This document shows, piece after piece, positions 36,268 through 46,451 of a DNA stretch of 51,534 nt. Positions within the stretch are counted from its first letter, which is position 1. Each line of letters starts with the position of its first letter. The stretch comes from Candidatus Parcubacteria bacterium (GTDB lineage Bacteria > Patescibacteriota > Minisyncoccia > UBA6257 > 2-01-FULL-56-20). The stretch is from the NCBI GenBank assembly GCA_027450205.1, contig DAIDJL010000004.1:268413-319946 (forward strand), read 5' to 3'. The notes below the pieces were generated by a model. The model saw only the letters and a program-made list of their open reading frames with translations, was not told where the DNA came from and made no database searches. A program made the position numbers and the translations under genes.

Positions 36268-36940
36268 TTTCTGGGTCCTCCTGAGTGATGAGTTCATACG
36301 GGATGACCTCATCATCCGCGCAGAGTTTGTACGGGAGCTGATTATGGGTGAAGTCAACGATCTCCTTTGTTCGTTTATTCTTCCACCGATCCGACACTTT
36401 CTTAATAAAAGCTGACTCCTCAGGGTTTAGCATCGCGAGCGGACGCTTCTGCGAACCGCGATTTTCAGAAATAAGGAATGCATCTCCGGATTGTTCGATG
36501 GAAATCCTCCCACCCTCGCTCAATTCCTCTATCGCGCGGAAATATGCATCCGGCACCGGCCCGAATTGGAATTTGCGATAAGACATTCCGCTCATAGGAG
36601 AAAGATGGTCATAGAACCAGCCGAAATCAGAAAGATAAAGAAGCTTAGCGAGTTTTGTTTTAGTGATCTTCCCATCTGAATGACCGCTATTACGCAAAAA
36701 CGCTAAAACCATATCCTTATATTTTTCGTAGTTAGGAATAATGCCTTTCTCCATTTCTTCCATGCTGATACCCAAAATATCGGCTATTTTTTGAGCCTCT
36801 CCTAAGGTAAGTTCCCGCTTCCCCTGCTCCACGGCAATATATGAAGTCCGTGCGATACCGAGTCTTTTTGCCATGTCGAGCTGAGAAAGACCCTTGAACA
36901 ACCTTATTTTCCTTATTGTCTTAAATATTTCTTTGCTCAT
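36257..36940 (-). CDS. HTH plus DUF4065 (Panacea/SocA-like) antitoxin
   Basis: KIRLFKGLSQLDMAKRLGIARTSYIAVEQGKRELTLGEAQKIADILGIS HTH; KITKTKLAKLLYLSDFGWFYDHLSPMSGMSYRKFQFGPVPDAYFRAIEEL. Confidence 0.85.
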   Translation of the reverse strand: MSKEIFKTIRKIRLFKGLSQLDMAKRLGIARTSYIAVEQGKRELTLGEAQKIADILGISMEEMEKGIIPNYEKYKDMVLAFLRNSGHSDGKITKTKLAKLLYLSDFGWFYDHLSPMSGMSYRKFQFGPVPDAYFRAIEELSEGGRISIEQSGDAFLISENRGSQKRPLAMLNPEESAFIKKVSDRWKNKRTKEIVDFTHNQLPYKLCADDEVIPYELITQEDPENVY

Positions 36941-37056
36941 ATTCACATGATATCCCCAAGTGTGTCATTTTGTCAAGCATTGCAATGTCCGTATTTTCGA
37001 CATAGGATTACACGATAATAACACCATTTATGTAACGACAATGCTATGATTTACCT

Positions 37057-37335
37057 ATGGGATATCCAGTTCAGCAGGATCCATTTTCAAGCTTCTTTGC
37101 CCTCCTCACATCCCCTATTGGCTGGCTTATTATTCTCGCGGTAATAATACTGATATTCCTCATCATCCGGGAAATTCTCTGTTGGTATTGGAAGATCAAT
37201 GAAGGCCTCGACTCCATGAACGACATAAAAAGAGAAATTGCCACTACAAACACTCTCCTCCGCAACCTCGAGCGTGGCAACGCGCAACCTCAGCCAGCCG
37301 AAATAAAACCACCGACAACGCCTCCGCAGGAGTAA
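37057..37335 (+). CDS. Small single-TM protein
   Basis: LTSPIGWLIILAVIILIFLIIREILCWYW; ATG 6 nt after TATGAT. Confidence 0.65.
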   Translation: MGYPVQQDPFSSFFALLTSPIGWLIILAVIILIFLIIREILCWYWKINEGLDSMNDIKREIATTNTLLRNLERGNAQPQPAEIKPPTTPPQE

Positions 37336-37375
37336 ACCGTCGTGATATACGCAACCCAAAACGAGAATTTATAAA

Positions 37376-38467
37376 CTACTTCCCCGACTTCATCCTATTA
37401 TCCTGCCTGCATAGCATCTGGCAATTTTCAGCAATAGTTTTACCGCCCTCATGCCAAGGAGTAATATGATCCGCTTCCATTTCTTCGATGGCAAAATGCT
37501 TTTTGCATTTTACGCAAATACCATTCTGCCTTTCATACGCCTCTCTTTTTTGATTATCCGAGAATTCTCTGATATTCAAAAATCTTTCATCTTGAGTTAA
37601 AACATATGGATAGATGCCAGACTTTTTCGTGACATCTTCGTCCACCATTAACTTTTTAACCTCGTCTCCGAGTTTCTTAACGCTCAGCTTCTTATCCTTG
37701 AATTTGTTATACAACTCTCCCCATTCCACACCACTCATTTCCCTCCGATAATCTGGGAATGTCGCCCGCACCCACGCTATTACATCCTGGAAATATTTCC
37801 ACAATTTATCGGCATTCGCATCGTGCTGATGCTTGGCCATATAATCTTCAATTTTGCCGTTATTAATCCACGAGAGCGCTGTCTCCAAATATTCCTGCCG
37901 GATCGGTGTTCCGAGAACGAGCTTCCCGCCATCATTCGCCAAAAGATATGCCGCGCAGTTTGATTTGCTAAATTTAAGTTTTGCATCCGAAAGCCACGGC
38001 CCCGTGTAAACCGCATTGCGCAATTCTTGCTCGGTCAATTTTTCGCCGGCTATATTGATGATTCTAAACCAATCCAATCGCTCTTTATCTGTACCCTCAC
38101 AAAAATAGATCATCAATTCATAATCTAGAATCACTTTTTGCTCTTCATCAGTAAGATTATGGAAAAATCGATCGTTGAGCGAAAAATCTCCATTTACATA
38201 CTGTCCAATACTAATAGTGCGCTGTTGACCATCTAAAACTTCAAAATTTCCCTGATCTGTCTTCACCCAATACATCACATTCAGCGGAAAATTCTTTTTG
38301 ATCGTTTCAATCACCGCATCTCGCTGCTTTCCCGTATAAACAAACTCCCGCTGATATTTCGGACGAATATCAAGTTTCCCGCCATAAGCAACCACACCCT
38401 CTTCGGCGCTGTCTTTATAACCAGCAATCACCTCCCGCACTGAAATCCTATGCAGATCAATTTTCAT
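37376..38467 (-). CDS. DUF262 (ParB/GmrS-like) plus C-terminal HNH nuclease
   Basis: FEVLDGQQRTISIGQYVNGDFSL; RQNGICVKCKKHFAIEEMEADHITPWHEGGKTIAENCQMLCRQDNRMKSGK. Confidence 0.9.
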   Translation of the reverse strand: MKIDLHRISVREVIAGYKDSAEEGVVAYGGKLDIRPKYQREFVYTGKQRDAVIETIKKNFPLNVMYWVKTDQGNFEVLDGQQRTISIGQYVNGDFSLNDRFFHNLTDEEQKVILDYELMIYFCEGTDKERLDWFRIINIAGEKLTEQELRNAVYTGPWLSDAKLKFSKSNCAAYLLANDGGKLVLGTPIRQEYLETALSWINNGKIEDYMAKHQHDANADKLWKYFQDVIAWVRATFPDYRREMSGVEWGELYNKFKDKKLSVKKLGDEVKKLMVDEDVTKKSGIYPYVLTQDERFLNIREFSDNQKREAYERQNGICVKCKKHFAIEEMEADHITPWHEGGKTIAENCQMLCRQDNRMKSGK

Positions 38468-38468
38468 A

Positions 38469-39509
38469 TTATTTTTTTGATTTTCTCTTTTTTATAAATA
38501 ATCGCTTAAATTTTTCCTTGCCGTTTAAAATCGAACTCCTGCCATATATCCCCGCAGGGTCCTGATCTCTGTCACGGTTCGAGCCAAGCAGCTCAAATTG
38601 ATTAGGGTTATATTTGTCCAAAAATGTAATCGGCACGCCCATCACTCCATCATAATCCATTGGAATATCAGCCACCACATCGACATTGATTGCGTCATAA
38701 TTATCATATTTCGGATATTCCTCTGCCGTATATTTTTTATACATCACAAACTCTTCGTGACGCTTGCTAGTATCGAGATTTGTATACCAACAAGCCATAA
38801 TATGCTTTAATTTTTTACCATCAACAATTTTTTCATACTTCTCACCTTCTGGAACTAAAAGCCACATATCACTATTAATATTGCGATAGCCCAACCATAA
38901 CCGGTTAGCTTTTATATGCTTAAAAACGTCTTTATAAGTAATTGAATTTTTATTGCCGATAATCAGAAATTTTTTATCGAATTCCATGAGCTGAGCAATG
39001 TAATCTCCAAAAAGGGAAAATGGAGGATTCGTGCAAATAATATCCGCTTCCTTAAGAAATCCTACACATTCATCGCTTCGAAAATCACCAGTGCCTTGCA
39101 AGGGAGTGGCGATGTTTTTGTCATGCCTCAACAAGAACCTAACGTCGTCAAGATTTATGGAACCGTCTCCATTAGAGTCAGGAACTTCATTTATCTCGAT
39201 TTTGAACGGTTCCTTACCGGATGGCTTTAGTCCTTCTACTTCAAATAACGGCAACTGTCCACCCGCGATAGGTGATTTCGTGTAGCTTGTGGTAATAAGC
39301 TTTTTCAGTCCCAACGCCCTAAAATTAGCAGCAAAATATTTAAAGAAATTACTTTCAAAGGGGTCGTCGCAATTGCAATATACAATTTTCCCGCGAAACT
39401 GTTCTTTATAGTGCTTTAATTCCTCTTCAATATCGACGAGTTGAGTATAGAATTCATCATTCTTTACTTTGGCCGCCCTATTGAGGCTTGAATTTGATTT
39501 GGCTTTCAT
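38469..39509 (-). CDS. EcoRI-family adenine-specific DNA methyltransferase
   Basis: KNDEFYTQLVDIEEELKHYKEQFRGKIVYCNCDDPFESNFFKYFAANF; DIICTNPPFSLF. Confidence 0.9.
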   Translation of the reverse strand: MKAKSNSSLNRAAKVKNDEFYTQLVDIEEELKHYKEQFRGKIVYCNCDDPFESNFFKYFAANFRALGLKKLITTSYTKSPIAGGQLPLFEVEGLKPSGKEPFKIEINEVPDSNGDGSINLDDVRFLLRHDKNIATPLQGTGDFRSDECVGFLKEADIICTNPPFSLFGDYIAQLMEFDKKFLIIGNKNSITYKDVFKHIKANRLWLGYRNINSDMWLLVPEGEKYEKIVDGKKLKHIMACWYTNLDTSKRHEEFVMYKKYTAEEYPKYDNYDAINVDVVADIPMDYDGVMGVPITFLDKYNPNQFELLGSNRDRDQDPAGIYGRSSILNGKEKFKRLFIKKRKSKK

Positions 39510-39528
39510 AAAATCCTAGGCTTATCAT

Positions 39529-40302
39529 TCAAGCCCCAGCGGGTGATTTTGTGGCGAGTTTCTCACCCCTCTCCACTTCCGGCATATCTTCCAATAATTT
39601 TTCCGTTAGCTTATCGGTTTCTATCCAACGAATTGTAAGATTAATTAAATCTTTCAAATCATCGAGATCTTTCCCCTCCCAGATTCGTTCATAATGCACC
39701 TCATCGTTTCCGAGCCACGCTGCGCGTTGTGCGACGAGCTTTAGTTGGGCATGGTCAACGCGATTTTTGATTACCGTCCCCAATGATTCCTTTTTTATCT
39801 TTTCGGCTTCAGCTGGAGTTTTGCTAATAACATAATCTTTAATGAGAAATTCTAAAGCTTTCCGATAACCAGCACCGCAAATAATATCTAACCCCTCAAT
39901 CTCGGCGGTATAAGATTGATTGTAGATCTCAATAAAGTTCGGCGATATTGCTGCAATAATCTCTGAAAAATTTATCTCGATAGGGTCGGCCGGCTTAGCT
40001 TCAGCAAATTCATAAATTCCTGCGGGTTGTTTGTAATAAGCGATAAATGGATTTCGACAGCTTTCGTCTGGACAGCGGTAAATCATCCGTAAAGGATAAG
40101 AAACCGATGGATTTAAAAAGCCAGTTACCATTACGGCGGTGATTTTGTTATGACACAAAGGACAAGTTCCTGGATTTTTATCGATATTAACGCTCGTCCC
40201 CTGTCCCAGCTGATTGATGCAATTAACAAGTATCATTGCGATAATTCTAATGCTCTCAAGCGAATAACTCAACCTCCTCAACGTAGTCTTATCTAAAACC
40301 AA
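39529..40302 (-). CDS. DUF4145-like protein with zinc-ribbon-like Cys residues
   Basis: CPLCHNKI ... YRCPDESCRNPFIAYY ... YRKALEFLIKDYV...LKLVAQRAAWLGNDEVHYERIWEGKDLDDLKDLINLTIRWIE. Confidence 0.75.
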   Translation of the reverse strand: MVLDKTTLRRLSYSLESIRIIAMILVNCINQLGQGTSVNIDKNPGTCPLCHNKITAVMVTGFLNPSVSYPLRMIYRCPDESCRNPFIAYYKQPAGIYEFAEAKPADPIEINFSEIIAAISPNFIEIYNQSYTAEIEGLDIICGAGYRKALEFLIKDYVISKTPAEAEKIKKESLGTVIKNRVDHAQLKLVAQRAAWLGNDEVHYERIWEGKDLDDLKDLINLTIRWIETDKLTEKLLEDMPEVERGEKLATKSPAGA

Positions 40303-40308
40303 TGATCA

Positions 40309-40346
40309 AGAAAATATGCCGGCCGCTGGCGGGATATTTTCTTAGG
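40309..40346 (-). repeat. Hairpin upstream of the DUF4145 gene
   Basis: aagaaaatatgccggcc gct ggcgggatattttctt. Confidence 0.6.
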
Positions 40347-40455
40347 GTCTCCGAATTAGTTCCGCAACTATCATCGCTATCTCTCAAGCACTACCATCGT
40401 CCATCCATAATCTAAGCGACTCAAGCACTCGTTAGGTCTTCGGAATTTTTACTCC

Positions 40456-40725
40456 CTAATATCTCGGCAATGAAAGGAGGTTGTCACCCCAATCACCATC
40501 TGCATACGTTTGAATGTATGCGTCCCGTCCCGCTGGTCGACGGACATAGACATATGCACGCAACCCTTTTGCGATATCGTAAACATAGAAATCATATAAT
40601 TTCGCATCTATGTCGTTGATAACGGCTTGCCGAGGAAACGATTGGCCATCAATCATAACCGCACTGATGTGCTCGTGGCTATTATGACCTTCCACCATAT
40701 GCACCTTCGTTATTCTTCTATCCAT
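40456..40725 (-). CDS. DUF3892-like small protein
   Basis: RRITKVHMVEGHNSHEHISAVMIDGQSF...AYVYVRRPAGRDAYIQTYADGDWGDNLLSLPRY. Confidence 0.65.
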   Translation of the reverse strand: MDRRITKVHMVEGHNSHEHISAVMIDGQSFPRQAVINDIDAKLYDFYVYDIAKGLRAYVYVRRPAGRDAYIQTYADGDWGDNLLSLPRY

Positions 40726-40941
40726 TCTAACTGTTTTATTCTCTGCCTTTCGGCGGATTAATTTTTATTGCCTTAGGAGGACGGACCTTTAAAATTTCAC
40801 TCCCTAGCAGCTTTAAGGATAATCGAAAATTAAGGCGTGTCAAGAGTTACGTTTGTGCATAAATTGTTAACTTCCCGGCTCAAAAACAATGTGCCGCAGA
40901 TCCCGATGGAACGGATCGCTAAAACATAATACGGGCACTTG

Positions 40942-41024
40942 CTTTTGAAAGGTGTCTCGGAAGCGCGAAGGCGGCGAGAGCCAAGGCGGCCAGCCGGCAG
41001 GCTGGAACGCCGTCCTTTCAAAAG
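40942..41024 (-). repeat. Hairpin element downstream of fusA (11-bp perfect arms, structured apical domain)
   Basis: cttttgaaagg / cctttcaaaag; CAGCC-GGCA-GGCTG internal hairpin followed by GAACGCCGTCC. Confidence 0.8.
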
Positions 41025-41038
41025 GGGTCTTATGGTAT

Positions 41039-43156
<2,118 letters not shown>

Positions 43157-43338
43157 GGTTCGTAATTTTTTTATTATAAGAATTTTTTAAAAGGCGGCTC
43201 GTGCCGCCCAAAAGCGATCATGCAACGCTGATTATCGTAGCACGGAAACACCGAAGGTGCAAACGTATTGACTAATTCCCTGGAAAATAGTATATTCTCA
43301 GCAGTATTCCGCGCGGCAACCGCCGCAGAAGGAGATGT

Positions 43339-43767
43339 ATGATCCACATCAATGTCTCGGGAATTCCTCTGGATTTCCCGGAGGAGAATGTCCCGCTGCT
43401 CAAAAAGAACCTCGTCATGGAGGCGATATCCAGCTTCCGTGCGCCGCCGGAGGAGATCTGCGTGGCGATCTTCCGGGACAGCCATGCGTTCTCAATGGAC
43501 CTTGAGGACATCTTCTCGCTCGAAGCGATCATGGCGGAGAACATGTTCAAAAATCCGGTACTGATGCGAGGGCGCGTCATTCGGACGATCAAACGCTATC
43601 CCCGCTTCCCCGTGCAACCCGGCGAACCCCGGATCCTGCGCAAAGGCGAAAACCTGTGCCTCATCAAGGAAAAGACATTCGGCGCCCTCCCGGGATGCGG
43701 CGCTGAGATGCTTGACCTCGTCAGGCGCATCATGGACAAGAACGGGCTTGCCTTCAAGATGGAATGA
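43339..43767 (+). CDS. Hypothetical protein, 142 aa, SD-led monocistronic gene
   Basis: TTGACT-N17-TATATT promoter, AGAAGGAGATGT before ATG, terminator after. Confidence 0.7.
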   Translation: MIHINVSGIPLDFPEENVPLLKKNLVMEAISSFRAPPEEICVAIFRDSHAFSMDLEDIFSLEAIMAENMFKNPVLMRGRVIRTIKRYPRFPVQPGEPRILRKGENLCLIKEKTFGALPGCGAEMLDLVRRIMDKNGLAFKME

Positions 43768-43808
43768 GCCATCACACCAGAACAAACCATCGGCCATAGA
43801 AACACAAA

Positions 43809-43842
43809 GGCCGCGGCATGGTAATGCCGCGGCCTTTTTTTA
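43809..43842 (+). terminator. Intrinsic terminator
   Basis: AGGCCGCGGCAT-GGTA-ATGCCGCGGCCT-TTTTT. Confidence 0.9.
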
Positions 43843-43855
43843 TGACGCGCTCAGC

Positions 43856-44323
43856 TTATCGCGCGAAATGCGCGAAGGCGCGGTTTGCTTCTGCCATCCG
43901 GTGCATGTCGAGCTTTTTCTTGATAGCGCTGCCTTCGTTCTTTGACGCGGCAATGATCTCTTCAGCCAGCTTGTCGGCCATGCCCTTGCCCTTTTTGGCA
44001 CGGGCAGCGCCGATGATCCAGCGGAGCGCGAGCACAAAGCGGCGCTCGGGGCGCACCTCGCGCGGCACCTGATAGTTGGCACCGCCGACGCGCTTGGAAG
44101 CGACTTCCAGAAGGGGCATCACGTTCTCCATCGCCCGGTCGAAAACGACCAACGGATCTTCTTTTGTGATTTCCTTCACCTTATCGAATGCACCATACAC
44201 CAGCTTCTCCGCGGTGGATTTTTTGCCATCTTCCATTACGTAATTGATGAGGCGGCCCAATTCAACGCGGCCATGGACGACGTCGGGCTGATGGAACTTT
44301 TTATATATCCGTTTCTTGCGCAT
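43856..44323 (-). CDS. rpsG: Ribosomal protein uS7
   Basis: [47 protein letters not shown]. Confidence 0.97.
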   Translation of the reverse strand: MRKKRIYKKFHQPDVVHGRVELGRLINYVMEDGKKSTAEKLVYGAFDKVKEITKEDPLVVFDRAMENVMPLLEVASKRVGGANYQVPREVRPERRFVLALRWIIGAARAKKGKGMADKLAEEIIAASKNEGSAIKKKLDMHRMAEANRAFAHFAR

Positions 44324-44329
44324 GATATT

Positions 44330-44746
44330 TTATTTTGCCTTTGCGCGCTTGGCGCCGTATTTTGAACGCTGCTGTTTGCGGCCTTCAACACCGGTGGTAT
44401 CAAGTACGCCGCGAACAATGTGATAGCGGACCCCCGGAAGATCTTTCACGCGGCCCCCGCGCAACATGACGATGGAGTGTTCCTGCAGGCTATGGCCTAT
44501 TCCCGGAATGTAAGCCGTGACCTCCATGCCGTTCGTCAGGCGCACGCGCGCAACCTTACGGATGGCGGAGTTCGGTTTCTTCGGCGTCTGAGTGAACACT
44601 TTTACGCACACTCCCCGCTTGAACGGCGAAGTTGAATCCACCGGCCGGTTGTGGATGGAATTAAAATAATATGCCAAAGCCGGCGCCTTGCTCTTTGTGG
44701 CAAGCGGCTTTCGGCCCTTTTTTATGAGTTGACGGATGGTAGGCAT
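44330..44746 (-). CDS. rpsL: Ribosomal protein uS12
   Basis: [24 protein letters not shown]...[70 protein letters not shown]. Confidence 0.98.
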   Translation of the reverse strand: MPTIRQLIKKGRKPLATKSKAPALAYYFNSIHNRPVDSTSPFKRGVCVKVFTQTPKKPNSAIRKVARVRLTNGMEVTAYIPGIGHSLQEHSIVMLRGGRVKDLPGVRYHIVRGVLDTTGVEGRKQQRSKYGAKRAKAK

Positions 44747-44761
44747 TGCGAATACCAAAGA

Positions 44762-44790
44762 ATTGTAAGCGAGGTGCGGTTTTATGTCAA
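44762..44790 (-). promoter_or_regulatory. rpsL promoter TTGACA-N17-TACAAT followed by TCTTTGGTA
   Basis: -35 44785-44790, -10 44762-44767. Confidence 0.8.
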
Positions 44791-44800
44791 ATAAAGCGCC

Positions 44801-45097
44801 CTATCCCCGCTTCTCCACCACCCGAAGTCGGACGTCAAAATCCCTATCAGATCCCTGAAGCTTTGAGATGTCTTCATCGGTGCGGGCCATATATGCGGAA
44901 AGTCGCGCATCCACGCCCATTGTTATTTTGCGAAGGTCCGCGATAGCTTTGAGAATTTCATCCTTGAACGACCTCAGTTCGTCCTTTGTAGCCATCGTGG
45001 CCTTCATCTCTATTATCTCAACTTTCATCTCTGCTATCTCCGCGTGGACCTCATCAAAATCTTTTTGAATTGCGAGTGCTAATGTGCCTATTGTCAT
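44801..45097 (-). CDS. Coiled-coil protein of unknown function
   Basis: FDEVHAEIAEMKVEIIEMKATMATKDELRSFKDEILKAIADLRK; TTGACT-N16-TAAAAT-6 nt-ATG. Confidence 0.65.
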   Translation of the reverse strand: MTIGTLALAIQKDFDEVHAEIAEMKVEIIEMKATMATKDELRSFKDEILKAIADLRKITMGVDARLSAYMARTDEDISKLQGSDRDFDVRLRVVEKRG

Positions 45098-45198
45098 GCA
45101 CTAATTTTATTGCGACAAAAAATTAAGTCAAAAACTTTTTCATGATTTTTTAATCTTTTTGAATTACCCATCACCGAAGTGCCACCACGCAAGAAAAC

Positions 45199-45237
45199 AA
45201 CTTTCGCCGAACGGTCATCTGCCTGGAGGCGAAAGTT
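45199..45237 (-). repeat. Hairpin element downstream of tRNA-Ala (10-bp inner arms, 19-nt loop; outer pairing reaches the tRNA 3' end)
   Basis: aactttcgcc / gaacggtcatctgcctgga / ggcgaaagtt. Confidence 0.8.
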
Positions 45238-45252
45238 ATTTCTTTGCGTTGT

Positions 45253-45326
45253 TGGTGGACCTGAGGGGAATCGAACCCCTATCTATCGGATGCAAACCGA
45301 TTGCTCTACCACTAAGCTACAGGCCC
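45253..45326 (-). tRNA. tRNA-Ala(UGC), CCA encoded
   Basis: GGGCCTG...ATCGG-TTTGCAT-CCGAT...CAGGTCC-A-CCA; G3.U70 identity pair. Confidence 0.92.
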
Positions 45327-45350
45327 GAAAAATATCCCTATAGTTATATC

Positions 45351-46034
45351 CTAAAATAGCCGCCCCGCAAAGAGGGCGAAGAAAAAGTTGATGATGGGAA
45401 AAATGATCTGGAATCCGAAGAAGACAAAAATGAGCACAAGGATCAACCCCCAACGCTCCATGAAATACATGAATTTGTAGGTCGCCGGCGTCGGCGGCAG
45501 GATCAAAAATAAAAGCTTGGAGCCGTCGAGCGGCGGGATCGGCACAAGATTAAAGATCCCCAGAAGCACGTTGATGTAGACGATGATCAAAAAGAAAAAA
45601 TATATGCCGTCGAACGGGCCGGTAAAGACCGGCATCGCGCCGCCCGCGAGCGCGTTAAAGAACGCATCCTTCGCGGCGCCGGCCACCGGCAGCATGATAC
45701 TCAGCACGCCGAACACGAGCGCGATGAAAAGGTTTGTGACCGGACCGGCAAGTGCGACCTTCACCGCGCCCGTGCGCGGGTTTTTCAGGTTGTTGGGATT
45801 GTACGGCACCGGCTTCGCGCCCGCGAAGAAAAAACCCGTGGTAAAAAAGAGTACGAGCGGCATAAGGAACGAAAGAAACGGATCCAGGTGCGCAAGCGGA
45901 TTCAGCGTCAGCCGCCCGGCGCGCCGCGCCGTGTCATCCCCCAGCCGTTCCGCCTCGTAGCCATGCGCCACTTCGTGGAGCACCGCGGAAAAAAGCAGGA
46001 CGACGAATTCAAACACGATGATTGCAATAGTCAT
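45351..46034 (-). CDS. M50 site-2-protease-family membrane metalloprotease
   Basis: LFSAVLHEVAHGYEAERLGDDTARRAGRLTLNPLAHLDPFLSFLMPLVLFF; IFNLVPIPPLDGSKLLF. Confidence 0.93.
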   Translation of the reverse strand: MTIAIIVFEFVVLLFSAVLHEVAHGYEAERLGDDTARRAGRLTLNPLAHLDPFLSFLMPLVLFFTTGFFFAGAKPVPYNPNNLKNPRTGAVKVALAGPVTNLFIALVFGVLSIMLPVAGAAKDAFFNALAGGAMPVFTGPFDGIYFFFLIIVYINVLLGIFNLVPIPPLDGSKLLFLILPPTPATYKFMYFMERWGLILVLIFVFFGFQIIFPIINFFFALFAGRLF

Positions 46035-46112
46035 AGAAGTAATTGTAGCATTAGAGCGTACGGAAGAAACCCACCATTGAGTACGCCCCGCAGGGCGCCG
46101 ATGGTGCACTAT

Positions 46113-46184
46113 GCCCTCGTAGTGAAACGGATATCACGCATGGCTTCGAACCATGAAGTCTGGGTTCAACTCCTGGCGGGGGCA
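46113..46184 (+). tRNA. tRNA-Arg(UCG)
   Basis: GCCCTCG...CATGG-CTTCGAA-CCATG...CGGGGGC-A. Confidence 0.85.
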
Positions 46185-46301
46185 CTGATAGAAAAACAAA
46201 GAGGCGCAGCAGACCCGTCGCGCGCCGGACAGGACAGTGGAATTCCCGGCATCATCTCAATTGCATTTTTCATCAATTCTTAATAAACTATTTTTGATAT
46301 T

Positions 46302-46374
46302 GCCCCTATAGCTCAGTTGGTAGAGCTGCTCCCTCTTAAGGAGAAGGTCCCAGGTTCGAGTCCTGGTGGGGGCA
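46302..46374 (+). tRNA. tRNA-Lys(CUU)
   Basis: GCCCCTA...GCTCC-CTCTTAA-GGAGA...TGGGGGC-A. Confidence 0.9.
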
Positions 46375-46451
46375 CGACAAATTATCATCGGCACCATCCC
46401 GTCCGATTTTTGAATCTTCGGGGTGGAGTGTGGTATACTGTGTGCACATCA

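Noticed and set aside
46317-46451. N-terminal extension of the RecG ORF in the track
   Set aside because: Begins inside tRNA-Lys; the RecG start MLQIAPNTPLF at 46452 has a TATACT box upstream.
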